From contig CAMDPO010000001.1 of NCBI GenBank assembly GCA_945904955.1, forward strand, positions 92,293 to 156,292: DNA of 64,000 bases, read 5' to 3'. Under the pieces are notes generated by a model, which worked only from the letters and a program-made list of their open reading frames with translations, searched no databases and was not told where the DNA came from. The position numbers and the translations under genes are program-made. Each line of letters starts with the position of its first letter. Within the stretch, counting starts at the first letter, position 1. Shown here in pieces: positions 23,498 to 37,720 of this stretch. This DNA comes from Rhizobium sp. Q54. GTDB taxonomy: Bacteria > Pseudomonadota > Alphaproteobacteria > UBA2966 > CAIVPW01.

Positions 23498-24517
23498 CTA
23501 CCCTTCCGCGCCCGGCGCCCAGCCGAACGCCACCAATACACCCGCCGTCAGCACCACCCAAAACAGCGACAGCGGCAGGAAGACTTTCCAACCCAGTCGC
23601 ATCAGCTGGTCGTAGCGGTAACGCGGGAACGTCGCTCGCACCCACACGAACACGAACAGCAGCGCACTGATCTTGAGGACGAACCAGATCGGCCCGGGGA
23701 TCCAGTTGAGCGGCGCGATGTCGATGGGAGGCAGCCAGCCGCCGAGGAACAGGATGGTCGTCATCCCGCTCATCAGGATCATGTTGGCGTACTCGCCGAG
23801 GAAGAAGAGCCCGAACGTCATGGCCGAGTACTCGACCAGGTGGCCGGCGACGAGCTCAGACTCCGCTTCGGGCAGGTCGAACGGATGGCGGTTGGTCTCG
23901 GCCAGCGTCGAGATGAAGAACACCACCGCCATCGGCAGCAGCGGGAAGACGAACCAGACGGTCTCTTGCGCGCGCACGATGTCGCTGAGGTTCAACGAAC
24001 CGACGCACAGCAACACGCAGATGATGACGAAACCCATCGAGACTTCGTAGGACACCATCTGCGCCGCCGAACGCAGCGCGCCGAGGAATGCGTAGCGCGA
24101 GTTGGACGCCCACCCGGCGATGACGATGCCGTACACGCCGAGCGACGAGATCGCGAACAGGTAGAGGACGCCGACGTTGACGTTGGAGATCACCAAGCCG
24201 TCGCCGACCGGCATCACGGCCCAGGCAATCAGCGCCAGCATGAAGGTCAGCATCGGCGCCAGAAGGAAGAGGCCGGGGTTGGCCTTGGTCGGAATAATGG
24301 TTTCCTTCACCACCATCTTCAGCGCGTCGGCGAAAGGCTGCCACAGCCCCCACGGGCCAACCACGTTCGGGCCCATGCGCAGCTGCATCGCCGCCATGAC
24401 CTTGCGCTCGAACCACGTGAGGTAGGCGACGGACAGCAGCAACGGAATCAGCAGCGCGCCGATCTTCGCGGCGATCCACAGCCCCGGCAGCGCGTAGCCG
24501 TCCCAGAACTCAGCCAT
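23498..24517 (-). CDS. nuoH: NADH-quinone oxidoreductase subunit H
   Basis: Membrane subunit at the joint of the two arms of complex I that forms part of the quinone chamber and the E-channel. Eight helices over 339 residues; [31 protein letters not shown], and [19 protein letters not shown] are hallmark stretches, the last holding the acidic loop near the quinone site. The ATG at 24517 overlaps the nuoG stop by 8 nt. Confidence 0.97.
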   Translation of the reverse strand: MAEFWDGYALPGLWIAAKIGALLIPLLLSVAYLTWFERKVMAAMQLRMGPNVVGPWGLWQPFADALKMVVKETIIPTKANPGLFLLAPMLTFMLALIAWAVMPVGDGLVISNVNVGVLYLFAISSLGVYGIVIAGWASNSRYAFLGALRSAAQMVSYEVSMGFVIICVLLCVGSLNLSDIVRAQETVWFVFPLLPMAVVFFISTLAETNRHPFDLPEAESELVAGHLVEYSAMTFGLFFLGEYANMILMSGMTTILFLGGWLPPIDIAPLNWIPGPIWFVLKISALLFVFVWVRATFPRYRYDQLMRLGWKVFLPLSLFWVVLTAGVLVAFGWAPGAEG

Positions 24518-26573
24518 GGGTGCCGGTCTTGCCCGCCGTGCTGCCGACGTACAGTGCACTGCAAGCCGCCATCGTCTCCGAGGCGCGGCAGATGGCGTTG
24601 GTCATATAGAAGTCATCGATCGGGCTGCGGAACGGCGCCTGGTCCATCCGGCCTTCGTGGCCGAAGCTGCTCCACGGTGCCCCGGGCGCAACACCGCGCT
24701 CCGCCAGATGCGGATGCGCGCGCTCGATGCGCTGGCGCAATTCCGCCAGGTTATCGTACGGCAAGCGCGCACCGATCGCCTCGGATAGCGCACGGACGAT
24801 AGACCAGTCCTCGCGCGCCTCGCCGGGGGGGAACACGACCCGCTTGGTCTGCTGCACGCGGCCTTCCGTATTGACGTAGAGCGCCGACTTCTCGGTGTAG
24901 GCGGCACCCGGCAGGATGACGTCGGCGCGGTTGGCGCCCGCGTCGCCGTGGTGGCCCTGATAGATAACGAACGCGGACCCAAGCCGGCGCACGTCGATCT
25001 CATCGGCGCCGAGCAGATAGACCACTTGGGTCTTGCCGGACGACGCGCCGTCGAGCATGCCGCTGACGTCGAGGCCGCCCTTGCCGGGCACGAAGCCGAT
25101 GTCGAGGCCACCGACACGTGCGGCCGCAATGTGCAGCACGTTGAATCCGTTCCATCCGTCGCGCACGAGGCGACACGTGACCGCGATGCGCCACGCCGCT
25201 GCGAGAATCGCCGATCCGTCCGCGCGCGCGAGCGCGCCCTGGCCCAGGATCATCATCGGCCGCTTGGCGGCGGAGAGGGTCTCGACAAACGGGTGACCGC
25301 CCGCAGCGATCGCCTCGAGCGTCTCCGGTCCGGCGCCCAGGGTCTCGACCGGGAAGGTCAGATCGAGGCGCGGCCCAATCGAGAAGACCCGGAAGCCGCC
25401 CCGCAGGTAGCGCTTGCGCAGGCGCGCGTTGACCAGGGCCGCTTCCCACCGCGGATTGGTGCCGATGAGAAGGCAAACGTCGGATTCTTCGATGCCGGCG
25501 ATGGTCGTATTAAACAGGTAGCCGGCGCGCACGCTCGGGTCGAGCTGCGCACCGTCCTGGCGGCAGTCGCGGTGCGGCGAGCCGAGTTGATCGAACAGAT
25601 CCTTGAGCGCCGTCATCGACTCGACGCAGGCCAAGTCTCCCGCGATCGCCGCGATCGAGCCGCCACCGGCGCCCGTGATCGCACCCGCGGTCGCGCTGAG
25701 TGCTTCTTTCCAGGTGGCTGGCGCGAGTTTGCCATTCTTGCGCACGTAGGGCTGATCGAGGCGCCCGCGGCGCAGGCCGTCGTAGGCAAAGCGGGTCTTG
25801 TCGGAGATCCACTCCTCGTTGATGTCCTCGTTCAGGCGCGGCAGCACGCGCATCACTTCGCGGCCGCGCGCGTTCACGTTGATGTTGGAGCCGAGCGCGT
25901 CGTGCACGTCGATGGTCTCGGTGCGCACCAGCTCCCAGGTGCGCGCGGTATACGCATACGGCTTGGAGTTCAGCGCACCGACCGGGCACAGGTCGATCAT
26001 GTTGCCCGACAGCTCAGAGGTCAGCGCCTTCTCGACGTAGGTGCCGATCTCCATGTGCTCGCCGCGGCCCATGGTGCCGAGTTCTTCGACGCCGGCGATA
26101 TCGGTGGCGAAGCGGATGCAGCGCGTGCAGTGGATGCAGCGCGTCATGTGCGTCTCGACCAGCGGGCCGAGGTCTTTGTCCGGAACTGCGCGCTTGTGCT
26201 CGGTGTAGCGGCTGCGGTCGAGGCCGTAGGCCATCGCCTGATCCTGCAAATCGCACTCGCCGCCCTGGTCGCAGATCGGGCAGTCGAGCGGATGGTTGAT
26301 GAGCAGGAACTCCATCACGCCGTTGCGCGCCTTCTTCACCTTCGCCGTGTTGGTGCGGATGACCATGCCTTCGTTGACCGGCATGGCGCAGCTGGCGATC
26401 GGCTTCGGCGACTTCTCCATCTCGACCAGGCACATGCGGCAATTGCCGGCGATCTGGAGGCGGTCGTGGTAGCAGAAACGCGGAATCTCGATGCCGATCT
26501 GCTCGCACGCCTGCAGCACCGTCTTGCCCGCGTCGACGGTGACCTCCGTGCCGTTGATGGTCAGTTTTGGCAT
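24510..26573 (-). CDS. nuoG: NADH-quinone oxidoreductase subunit G
   Basis: Largest peripheral subunit of complex I, 687 residues, which carries electrons from NuoF towards NuoB. The N-terminal [2Fe-2S] domain ([21 protein letters not shown]) is followed by the [19 protein letters not shown] cluster motif and [18 protein letters not shown], then a molybdopterin-oxidoreductase-like domain without cofactor. The layout is complete. It follows nuoF by 21 nt. Confidence 0.97.
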   Translation of the reverse strand: MPKLTINGTEVTVDAGKTVLQACEQIGIEIPRFCYHDRLQIAGNCRMCLVEMEKSPKPIASCAMPVNEGMVIRTNTAKVKKARNGVMEFLLINHPLDCPICDQGGECDLQDQAMAYGLDRSRYTEHKRAVPDKDLGPLVETHMTRCIHCTRCIRFATDIAGVEELGTMGRGEHMEIGTYVEKALTSELSGNMIDLCPVGALNSKPYAYTARTWELVRTETIDVHDALGSNINVNARGREVMRVLPRLNEDINEEWISDKTRFAYDGLRRGRLDQPYVRKNGKLAPATWKEALSATAGAITGAGGGSIAAIAGDLACVESMTALKDLFDQLGSPHRDCRQDGAQLDPSVRAGYLFNTTIAGIEESDVCLLIGTNPRWEAALVNARLRKRYLRGGFRVFSIGPRLDLTFPVETLGAGPETLEAIAAGGHPFVETLSAAKRPMMILGQGALARADGSAILAAAWRIAVTCRLVRDGWNGFNVLHIAAARVGGLDIGFVPGKGGLDVSGMLDGASSGKTQVVYLLGADEIDVRRLGSAFVIYQGHHGDAGANRADVILPGAAYTEKSALYVNTEGRVQQTKRVVFPPGEAREDWSIVRALSEAIGARLPYDNLAELRQRIERAHPHLAERGVAPGAPWSSFGHEGRMDQAPFRSPIDDFYMTNAICRASETMAACSALYVGSTAGKTGTHG

Positions 26574-26594
26574 TGCGTCCTCCCCCGCTCCGCC

Positions 26595-27886
<1,292 letters not shown>

Positions 27887-27887
<1 letters not shown>

Positions 27888-28471
27888 CACGCGTCCTTCA
27901 AAGTCTTGGCGCCGGAAACCGGCGCGGACGTCTGACGCTTGACCTGCGGACCCGGCTTCGGCTGCTTGCCGGCGGCGAGGTCGTCGAGAATGCGTGTCAT
28001 CGAGGCGCCGTCGATGTCCTCGTAGAAGTCGTCGCCGATCCAGGCCACCGGCGCGTTGACGCACGCGGCGAGGCACTCGACCTCCGACAGGGTGAACTTG
28101 CCGTCGGGCGTGGTCTCGCCGACGTCGACACCGAGGCGCTTCTTGCAGGCATCGAGAACTTGATCCGAGCCGCGCAGCCAGCACGGCGTCGTCGTGCAGA
28201 CCTGCACGTGGTGACGGCCGATCGGGCGCAGGTTGTACATCGTGTAGAAGGTCGCCACCTCGTAGACGCGAATCGGCGCCAACCCAAGAAACGCCGCCAC
28301 ATGATCCATGGCGGCGCGCGGCAGCCAGCCGTCGTTCTGGCGCTGAGCGAGATCGAGAAGCGGCAGCAGCGCGCTCTGCTGCTTGCCCTGCGGGTACTTC
28401 GCGACAATTGCGTTGGCCTGCTCGACGTTGGCCGGGGTGAACGCGAACGGCGCGGCTGCGGGTGCGCTCAT
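27887..28471 (-). CDS. nuoE: NADH-quinone oxidoreductase subunit E
   Basis: Thioredoxin-like [2Fe-2S] protein (cluster N1a) that partners NuoF. The four cluster cysteines are in CTTTPC and, about 35 residues later, [16 protein letters not shown] and [11 protein letters not shown] are typical of the N-terminal helical part. 194 residues, with a Pro/Lys-rich C-terminal tail of about 30 residues that is common in alphaproteobacteria. Its start overlaps the nuoD stop by 4 nt. Confidence 0.96.
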
Positions 28472-29646
28472 CGATCGATCTCGCCGAACACGATATCGAG
28501 GGTGCCGATGATGGCGACGGCGTCGGCCAGCATGTGGCCTTTGCTCATGAACTCGAGCGCTTGCAGGTGCGGGAAGCCCGGCGCGCGAATCTTGCACCGG
28601 TACGGCTTGTTCTCGCCCTCCGACACCAGGTAGACGCCGAACTCGCCTTTTGGCGCCTCGACCGCGGCGTAGACCTCGCCGGCCGGCACGCGGTGGCCCT
28701 CGGTGAACAGCTTGAAGTGGTGAATGAGCGACTCCATGGTCGCTTTCATCTCGCCGCGCTTGGGCGGCACCACCTTGTTGTCGTCGGCGATCACCGGTCC
28801 CGACGGCATCTCGTTCAGGCACTGACGGATGATGCGCATGCTCTGGCGCATCTCTTCGATGCGGCATACGTAGCGGTCGTAGCAGTCGCCGTGCTTGCCG
28901 ATGGGAATGTCGAAGTCCATGCGGTCATAGACCTCGTACGGCTGCGACTTGCGCAGGTCCCACGCCACGCCCGAGCCGCGGATCATCACGCCGGTGAAAC
29001 CCCAGTCGAGGGCGTCCTTGGCGCTGATGACGCCGATGTCGACGTTGCGCTGCTTGAAGATGCGATTCTCGGTGAGCAGCCCCTCGATCTCGTCGATGAC
29101 CTTGGGGAACGCATCGATGAACTTGCCGATGTCCTCGGCGAGGCCATCGGGCATGTCCTGGTGCACGCCGCCGATGCGGAAGTAGTTTGCGTGCATTCGG
29201 GCGCCCGAGACGCGCTCGTAGAACTCCATGAGCTTCTCGCGCTCTTCGAAGCCCCACAGCGCCGGCGTGATGGCGCCGACGTCCATCGCCTGGGTCGTGA
29301 CGTTGAGTAGGTGGTTCAGGATGCGCGTGATCTCGCTGAACAGGACCCGGATGTACTGGCCGCGCAGCGGCACCTGCAGCCCAAGGAGCTTCTCCGCCGC
29401 CATGACGAAGGCGTGCTCCTGGCACATCATCGACACGTAATCGAGGCGATCGAAGTAGGGGATCGCCTGCATGTACGTCTTGTGCTCGATCAGCTTTTCG
29501 GTGCCGCGGTGCAGCAATCCGATGTGCGGATCGGCGCGCTCGACGATCTCGCCGTCGAGCTCCATCACCAGGCGCAGCACGCCGTGCGCAGCCGGATGCT
29601 GCGGCCCGAAGTTGATCGTGTAGTTGGCGATCTGGACTTCACCCAC
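28468..29646 (-). CDS. nuoD: NADH-quinone oxidoreductase subunit D (49 kDa)
   Basis: Hydrogenase-like subunit that forms the quinone-binding pocket with Nuo[17 protein letters not shown] with the catalytic His pair, [14 protein letters not shown], and the PGFPHLQAL stretch near the C-terminus are present. The start is a GTG at 29646, one base after the nuoC stop, giving 392 residues beginning MGEVQIANY; a longer reading upstream would overlap nuoC in another frame and is not conserved. Confidence 0.96.
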   Translation of the reverse strand: MGEVQIANYTINFGPQHPAAHGVLRLVMELDGEIVERADPHIGLLHRGTEKLIEHKTYMQAIPYFDRLDYVSMMCQEHAFVMAAEKLLGLQVPLRGQYIRVLFSEITRILNHLLNVTTQAMDVGAITPALWGFEEREKLMEFYERVSGARMHANYFRIGGVHQDMPDGLAEDIGKFIDAFPKVIDEIEGLLTENRIFKQRNVDIGVISAKDALDWGFTGVMIRGSGVAWDLRKSQPYEVYDRMDFDIPIGKHGDCYDRYVCRIEEMRQSMRIIRQCLNEMPSGPVIADDNKVVPPKRGEMKATMESLIHHFKLFTEGHRVPAGEVYAAVEAPKGEFGVYLVSEGENKPYRCKIRAPGFPHLQALEFMSKGHMLADAVAIIGTLDIVFGEIDR

Positions 29647-29647
29647 G

Positions 29648-30301
29648 TCAGTTCGCCTTCGGCGGCTGATTGCGCGGCTTGGGCAGATCGGCGTGCGGCG
29701 GCGCCTTCTCGTCACCCGGCAGGATGTATTGCGCACCCTCCCACGGGCTCATGAACTCGAAGGTGCGGAACTCCTGGGTCAGCGACACGGGCTCGTAGAC
29801 GACGCGTTTCTGCTCGGCGTCGTAGCGCACCTCGACGTAGCCCGTCAGCGGAAAGTCCTTCCGCATCGGGTGCCCCTCGAAGCCGTAGTCGGTGAGGATG
29901 CGGCGCAGGTCCGGGTGCCCCGAGAACAGGACACCGTAGAGATCCCATGCCTCGCGCTCGTACCAGCCGGCGGAGCGATAGACGTCCGTCACCGAGGGCA
30001 CCGGCGTCGTCTCATCCGTCATGATTTTGACGCGGATGCGCCAGTTCTTGGTCAGCGACAGCAGGTTGTAGACCACGTCGAAGCGCTGCGGCCGGGCCGG
30101 CCAGTCCACGCCGGCGATGTCGACGAGTTGCTGGAACTGGGTGCCCTCATCGTCGCGCAGGAACGTCAGCACGCGGACGATGTCCGCGGCGACGCAGGAC
30201 AGCGTCAACTGCCCGAATGCCAGATGCGCGCCCGCGACGACGTTCGGCAAATTTGCCGAAACGTGATCGGACAATTCGCGGAGGGCTGCGTCTCCACCCA
30301 T
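29648..30301 (-). CDS. nuoC: NADH-quinone oxidoreductase subunit C (30 kDa)
   Basis: Peripheral subunit that packs against NuoD. The 217-residue protein has the family block [23 protein letters not shown] followed by [19 protein letters not shown], which is the PROSITE complex I 30 kDa signature region. It is a separate gene rather than a NuoCD fusion, as usual in alphaproteobacteria. It starts 27 nt after nuoB. Confidence 0.96.
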   Translation of the reverse strand: MGGDAALRELSDHVSANLPNVVAGAHLAFGQLTLSCVAADIVRVLTFLRDDEGTQFQQLVDIAGVDWPARPQRFDVVYNLLSLTKNWRIRVKIMTDETTPVPSVTDVYRSAGWYEREAWDLYGVLFSGHPDLRRILTDYGFEGHPMRKDFPLTGYVEVRYDAEQKRVVYEPVSLTQEFRTFEFMSPWEGAQYILPGDEKAPPHADLPKPRNQPPKAN

Positions 30302-30328
30302 CGCAGTCCAGTCCCAGCACCCGCCCCG

Positions 30329-30883
30329 TTAGCGGGCGATGGTGCCGGTCCTCCGGATCTTTTTCTGCAGCTGCAGGATGCCGTAGACGAGCGCCTCGGC
30401 GGTCGGCGGGCAGCCCGGCACGTAGATGTCGACCGGCACGATGCGGTCGCAGCCGCGCACCACCGAGTAGGAATAGTGATAGTAGCCGCCGCCGTTGGCG
30501 CAGCTGCCCATCGAGATGACCCAGCGCGGCTCGGCCATCTGATCGTAAACCTTGCGCAGCGCCGGCGCCATTTTGTTGGTCAGCGTCCCGGCGACGATCA
30601 TCAAGTCCGACTGGCGCGGGCTGGCACGCGGGATGATGCCGAAGCGCTCGAGGTCGTAGCGCGGCATCGACGCGTGCATCATCTCGACCGCGCAGCAGGC
30701 GAGACCGAAGGTCATCCACCACAGCGAGCCCGTGCGCGCCCAATTGACGACGTCGTCGACCTTGGTGACCAGGAAGCCACGATCGTTCAGGTCGGCGGCC
30801 ATCCCAGAGAACGCGTCGTCGCCCTGCGCCGTGCGCGGGGTGAGACCCTGGGGCTGGGCCACGGGGGCGATACTCACTCCCAT
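30329..30883 (-). CDS. nuoB: NADH-quinone oxidoreductase subunit B
   Basis: Carries cluster N2, which passes electrons to quinone. The four cysteines are visible in [18 protein letters not shown] and [11 protein letters not shown]. The ATG at 30883 lies inside the end of nuoA (10-nt overlap) and gives 184 residues starting [10 protein letters not shown]; an in-frame upstream start seven codons earlier is less likely. The N-terminal 40 residues are variable and probably extend into the cytoplasm. Confidence 0.97.
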   Translation of the reverse strand: MGVSIAPVAQPQGLTPRTAQGDDAFSGMAADLNDRGFLVTKVDDVVNWARTGSLWWMTFGLACCAVEMMHASMPRYDLERFGIIPRASPRQSDLMIVAGTLTNKMAPALRKVYDQMAEPRWVISMGSCANGGGYYHYSYSVVRGCDRIVPVDIYVPGCPPTAEALVYGILQLQKKIRRTGTIAR

Positions 30884-31239
30884 TCGAGCGCGCCCTTCTT
30901 CCACTCGTAGACGAAGCCGACGGTCAGCACGCCGAGGAACGCCACCATCGACCAGAAGCCGAACATGCCGAGCTGGCCGAGAGTCACCGCCCAGGGGAAC
31001 AAGAAGGCGACTTCGATGTCGAAAATGATGAAGAGGATCGCCACCAGGTAGAAGCGCACGTCGAACTCATGACGCGCGTCCGAGAAGGTGTCGAAGCCGC
31101 ACTCATAGGGCGAAAGCTTCTCGGCGTCAGGCTTTTGACGGCCGGCGAACCACGAGGCGCCGATGAACGCCATGGCCAAACCTGCGGCGATGGCCATAAA
31201 GACCAAAATCGGCAGGTATTCCGCCAACAACGCCTGCAT
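30874..31239 (-). CDS. nuoA: NADH-quinone oxidoreductase subunit A
   Basis: Small membrane subunit near the quinone chamber, with three helices over 121 residues. [22 protein letters not shown] is the conserved loop, including the cysteine that becomes exposed when the mitochondrial enzyme deactivates, followed by [17 protein letters not shown]. The ATG at 31239 gives the usual N-terminus ([12 protein letters not shown]). First gene of the nuo operon, about 80 nt downstream of the predicted transcription start. Confidence 0.96.
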   Translation of the reverse strand: MQALLAEYLPILVFMAIAAGLAMAFIGASWFAGRQKPDAEKLSPYECGFDTFSDARHEFDVRFYLVAILFIIFDIEVAFLFPWAVTLGQLGMFGFWSMVAFLGVLTVGFVYEWKKGALEWE

Positions 31240-31323
31240 TTCCCGCGCCCGCCCGAGACAAAATTGCGCCGACGCCCCCGCCGGCGCAGCATCCTTCCCC
31301 AAATTCGTCAGGACGCACAACAA

Positions 31324-31351
31324 AGTATAGAGGCGTTTCGGGCTCCGGCAA
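31324..31351 (-). promoter_or_regulatory. Predicted promoter of the nuo operon
   Basis: On the minus strand a -35 box TTGCCG (31346-31351) is separated by 16 nt from a -10 box TATACT (31324-31329), about 85 nt upstream of nuoA. No other promoter of this quality is seen within the closely packed series down to 13.2 kb, so this may drive about 18 kb of message. Confidence 0.55.
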
Positions 31352-31365
31352 GAGAATGCCAGCCC

Positions 31366-31388
31366 AACTGCGGCTGAGCGCCGCAGTT
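31366..31388. repeat. Palindromic hairpin, copy 1 of a related pair
   Basis: A perfect 9-bp inverted repeat, AACTGCGGC / GCCGCAGTT with a 5-nt loop, immediately followed by GTAC. A second palindrome of the same design lies 12 nt further on. The pair sits between tRNA-Asp and the nuo promoter. No T-run follows on either strand, so a simple terminator is not the best reading. Confidence 0.6.
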
Positions 31389-31400
31389 GTACTTCCGACC

Positions 31401-31421
31401 GACCGCGGCGACGCCGCGGTC
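31401..31421. repeat. Palindromic hairpin, copy 2 of a related pair
   Basis: A perfect 9-bp inverted repeat, GACCGCGGC / GCCGCGGTC with a 3-nt loop, again immediately followed by GTAC. It shares the pattern NNCNGCGGC-loop-GCCGCNGNN-GTAC with the neighbouring hairpin, as REP-type intergenic repeats do. Confidence 0.6.
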
Positions 31422-31451
31422 GTACGTAGTGGAATGTGTTGGTGAGGATAC

Positions 31452-31528
31452 TGGCGGGAGCGACGGGGCTCGAACCCGCGACCTCCGGCGTGACAGGCCG
31501 GCGCTCTGACCAACTGAGCTACGCCCCC
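31452..31528 (-). tRNA. tRNA-Asp (GUC)
   Basis: A 77-nt cloverleaf with encoded CCA. The acceptor stem is GGGGGCG paired with CGCTCCC, the D arm contains AGCTCAGTTGGTCAGAGC, the anticodon loop reads CTGTCAC (anticodon GTC), and the T arm is CGGGTTCGAGCCCCG. It lies upstream of the nuo promoter on the same strand. Confidence 0.95.
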
Positions 31529-31638
31529 GTTGCCAGTGCCCCGGGGTGTAAAGGACGCCTCCCCCAGGGTCAAGCGGTGCGGACCCCTACCCCGGCTTGC
31601 GTCGCACCATGCCGCACGCCGCGCTATAAGCCTGACCA

Positions 31639-32274
31639 ATGACGGGATCCCTGTTTGCCGCGCTGGTGACGTTCCTGGTGGTCATCGACCCACCGGGCAT
31701 GGCGCCGGTGTTCGCTGCGCTTACCCAGCACCACGACCCGGCCGAACGGCGCCGCATCGCCTTGCGCGGCACGGTCATCGCCGGCGGGGTGTTGCTCGGC
31801 TTCGGCCTGGCCGGCGAGCCTGTCCTGCGCGCGCTCGGCATCACCCTGCCCGCCTTCCGCATCGCCGGCGGCGTGCTCCTCCTGCTGCTCGCCATCGACA
31901 TGGTGATGGCGCGCCAGTCCGGATTGCGCAGCACGACCGCTCCCGAAAACGCCGAGACCGGCATCCGCGAGGATGTCTCCGTGTTCCCCCTCGCCATTCC
32001 GCTGATCGCCGGACCCGGCGCGATGACCTCGATGGTGCTGCACGTCAGTGCTGCGAACGGCGACCTGCTGTTGCAGGCGGGGATTCTTGGCCTGATGGTG
32101 CTGGTGCTGGTGGCGACCTTCGCGTGCTTCCTGGTCGCGACCCGCATCATGAAGGTGCTCGGCGTGACCGGCGTCAACGTGGTGAGCCGCGTCATGGGCA
32201 TCCTGCTCGCCGCCATGGCGATCCAGTTCCTCGTCGACGGCATCGTCGCAGCGTGGCCGGCGCTCGCCGGCTAG
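31639..32274 (+). CDS. marC: MarC family (UPF0056) integral membrane protein
   Basis: A 211-residue protein with six predicted membrane helices. It matches the MarC/UPF0056 family: VTFLVVIDPPGMAPVFAALT at the N-terminus, FRIAGGVLLLLLAIDM, and PLAIPLIAGPGAMTS in the middle. The family was once linked to multiple antibiotic resistance in E. coli but that link was not upheld, so the function remains unclear. The gene has no evident ribosome-binding site; a TATAAG box ends 8 nt before the ATG, so a very short or absent leader is possible. It converges on the metallophosphoesterase remnant. Confidence 0.9.
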   Translation: MTGSLFAALVTFLVVIDPPGMAPVFAALTQHHDPAERRRIALRGTVIAGGVLLGFGLAGEPVLRALGITLPAFRIAGGVLLLLLAIDMVMARQSGLRSTTAPENAETGIREDVSVFPLAIPLIAGPGAMTSMVLHVSAANGDLLLQAGILGLMVLVLVATFACFLVATRIMKVLGVTGVNVVSRVMGILLAAMAIQFLVDGIVAAWPALAG

Positions 32275-32550
32275 AGACCGAGGCGCTTCAGCGTTGCGTG
32301 CAGGCGTGCCGCGCGGGTGACCCGGCCGATCGCGTTGCGGGCGCCCGCGGGTAAGAACCAGTAGCGCGGCGCCAATCCGGCGCGGCGCGTCTTGGCCCGG
32401 GTTCGCGAGCGATCGTAGGCGACGCGCTGCACCGCCGGCGTCCGCCGTTCGGTGTCGAAGATCGCCGTCGCCCGCTGCTCGGCGTTGCGCGGCCCGCCCA
32501 CGGTGCCAGGATTGCAAACGCGCGCGCCGGACGGGTGGGCCTGCAGCGCG
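32271..32550 (-). pseudogene. Remnant of a metallophosphoesterase (C-terminal third only)
   Basis: The minus-strand frame ending at 32271 contains GARVCNPGTVGGPRN, then a strand-like ATAIFDTE and VQRVAYDRSRTRAKTRRAGLA, which is the C-terminal layout of YfcE-like calcineurin-fold phosphoesterases (normally NPGSVGxPRD followed by a barrel strand and the helix with RAAGLP). The metal-binding parts that should precede it (GDxHG, GDxVD, GNHE and GHTH) are absent upstream: the frame continues to 32747 but with low-complexity Arg/Ser/Ala content. I read this as a truncated, inactive gene fragment. A short functional protein cannot be excluded. Confidence 0.6.
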
Positions 32551-32834
32551 GCGAACGACAACCGCCGACGCAAGCTAGGGGACGCACGCCTGAATGAAGC
32601 TAACCCCGAACTCGCTGAGAAGATCGCGGCGCGGCGAGTCTTCAAAGTCAGGCCATCCTCGACAGCGCGCGCCGAACTCTTGGCGACAATTTCGTGACTC
32701 AATAGTTTCGCCTTGTTGATCGCCGGTTTCCCGTTGGCCCCTCCCAAAGAACCCCGGCTAACCCGGTTGTTACCCCACGGGCTTACTGCAGAGCCCAGGC
32801 TAGTACGGTGAACGGCGCCACGCTCCAGGGAAGC
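32551..32834. other. Gene-free stretch between the phosphoesterase remnant and tRNA-Val
   Basis: No coding frame with recognisable features lies here. The sequence is less GC-rich than its neighbours around 32680-32770. On the plus strand a short AANDN-coding stretch resembles the tmRNA tag start, but no tmRNA secondary-structure elements surround it. This is probably decayed coding DNA of the phosphoesterase and its upstream region. Confidence 0.4.
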
Positions 32835-32909
32835 TGGTGGGCGATGAGGGTTTCGAACCCCCGACCCTCTCGGTGTAAACGAGATGCTCTACCGCTGAGC
32901 TAATCGCCC
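32835..32909 (-). tRNA. tRNA-Val (UAC)
   Basis: A 75-nt cloverleaf with encoded CCA. The acceptor stem is GGGCGAT paired with ATCGCCC, the D arm contains AGCTCAGCGGTAGAGC, the anticodon loop is TTTACAC (anticodon TAC), and the T arm is GGGGGTTCGAAACCCTC. It lies downstream of the hupB terminator on the same strand. Confidence 0.95.
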
Positions 32910-32992
32910 GAGAAACCCTTAACACGGGCTGCAAGTCTGGGCACCCTGCCCGGTGGCCTATCCAGCCCGGACTGTCGCGCGTTCCGGACAGC

Positions 32993-33033
32993 CAAAAAGC
33001 AATCCGGCCGCCCGTTTGACCGGGCGGCCGGAT
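32993..33033 (-). terminator. Rho-independent terminator of hupB
   Basis: A perfect 13-bp stem (ATCCGGCCGCCCG with its complement, loop of 6 nt) is followed on the minus strand by TGCTTTTTGG. It begins about 40 nt after the hupB stop codon and is the strongest terminator in the window. Confidence 0.9.
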
Positions 33034-33070
33034 GCTTAAAACTGATCCGCTGGGCGACGAAAGCGTTCGG

Positions 33071-33343
33071 TTAGTTAACCGCGTCCTTGAGGGCTTTGCC
33101 GGCCTTGAACTTCGGCTGCTTCGTCGCGGGAATGGAAATCTTCTCGCCGGTACGAGGATTGCGGCCCTCGGAGGCGGCGCGCTTCGCGACGGTGAACGTG
33201 CCGAACCCCACCAGCCGGACCTCGTTCCCCTTGGACAGCGACTTGGTGATGGAGTCGAAAACGCTTTCGACAGCCTTGGCGGCATCCGTTTTAGAAAGGT
33301 TCGTCGTACGCGCAACGTCTGCCACAAGATCGTTCTTGTTCAC
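33071..33343 (-). CDS. hupB: DNA-binding protein HU-beta
   Basis: A 90-residue nucleoid protein that bends and compacts DNA. The helical N-terminal dimerisation part is followed by VRLVGFGTFTVAKRAASEGRNPRTGE, the HU/IHF signature with the beta-arm, and the KFKAGKALKDAVN C-terminus. The start is GTG at 33343, preceded by AGGGGG at good spacing; a longer frame upstream lacks homology. The order lon-hupB is widely conserved in proteobacteria. A strong terminator follows. Confidence 0.96.
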   Translation of the reverse strand: MNKNDLVADVARTTNLSKTDAAKAVESVFDSITKSLSKGNEVRLVGFGTFTVAKRAASEGRNPRTGEKISIPATKQPKFKAGKALKDAVN

Positions 33344-33443
33344 GATTGAGCCCCCTCTGCGCTGAGCAGGATAGATGTTGTCAAAATGATCCAGGATCGG
33401 ACGGCGGCGCAAAGTCTAGTGCGGCTTATCCGCGGCCGTCAAA

Positions 33444-33481
33444 GGGAAAAGGGGCGGGTTTCTGCACAAAACCCGCCCCTT
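33444..33481 (-). terminator. Rho-independent terminator of lon
   Basis: On the minus strand the 13-bp stem AAGGGGCGGGTTT / AAACCCGCCCCTT with a 7-nt loop ends in a TTTTCCC tract, about 65 nt after the lon stop codon. It separates lon from hupB, so hupB must have its own promoter in the roughly 100 nt that remain. Confidence 0.85.
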
Positions 33482-33545
33482 GTCTCGTTTCCGCACCCCT
33501 GTGGCGGGGCGGCATCAATGTGTGGCGCGACGGTGTCGCGCGCCC

Positions 33546-35957
<2,412 letters not shown>

Positions 35958-36258
35958 GGCGCCTCTCACTAGCGCTCCACAGGCGTGGAGCTGGGGATGC
36001 AGGGACGCGACGGGCGGTTGCGCCACTCGAGACGCTTCCGCGGCACCTCGTCAGGGTGCCTGTTGCCACAACAAGTGGCAAGGGAACTCCTGGGAATCAA
36101 GGAGAGTTGTCACAATGGACAGGTACTCTGTGGGCGCCGCGTCACACTCCTCGGCGTGGCGCGGCTCGCCATGGTGAACGGACGCTTCGTCCCCACAAAC
36201 GACAAAACCGAGGCGTTGCCTCGGCTTTGCGATTTGATCTCGATTTGGTGCCCGCAGG
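35958..36258 (-). promoter_or_regulatory. lon upstream region with two leader hairpins
   Basis: About 300 bp without a gene between clpX and lon. Two perfect inverted repeats could form in the lon leader: TTGCCAC/GTGGCAA with a 5-nt loop (36063-36081) and GGCACC/GGTGCC with a 7-nt loop (36042-36060), only 3 nt apart on the two-hairpin scale. A CTTGAT upstream of them resembles the -35 of alphaproteobacterial heat-shock promoters, but I cannot find a convincing matching -10. The far end holds the clpX terminator. Confidence 0.4.
36203..36225 (-). terminator. Putative terminator of clpX
   Basis: On the minus strand a 7-bp GC-rich stem GCCGAGGC-type (arms GCCTCGG/CCGAGGC in plus-strand order, 3-nt loop) is followed by TTTTGTCGTTT. 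It lies about 35 nt after the clpX stop and is consistent with separate transcription of lon. Confidence 0.7.
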
Positions 36259-37515
<1,257 letters not shown>

Positions 37516-37530
37516 GGGAGCCTGCACGGA

Positions 37531-37550
37531 CCGGATATTTGTGTATCCGG
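37531..37550 (-). repeat. Inverted repeat just upstream of clpX
   Basis: CCGGATA / TATCCGG arms of 7 bp with a 6-nt loop, ending 15 nt before the clpX ATG. It could be an operator or an mRNA hairpin that affects ribosome access, since it covers the space just upstream of the ribosome-binding region. Confidence 0.5.
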
Positions 37551-37720
37551 CCTTCCCTACTCCTAGATGTTATCCGCGGAGCATCCTGACTACAAACCCC
37601 GTTGGCAATCCCCAACTGAGCCGATCAGGCAACACATCCGGCTTTATCAGGTGCCGAACGTACCGCGGGTATGGTGAAGAAAACGTTAATTGCGGTGTTC
37701 AGCCGTCGCTACACCCACGC

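Noticed and set aside
32548-32575. AANDN-coding stretch suggesting a tmRNA tag
   Set aside because: No stop codon follows at tag length in that frame, and none of the tRNA-like or pseudoknot parts of one-piece or two-piece tmRNA are found nearby.
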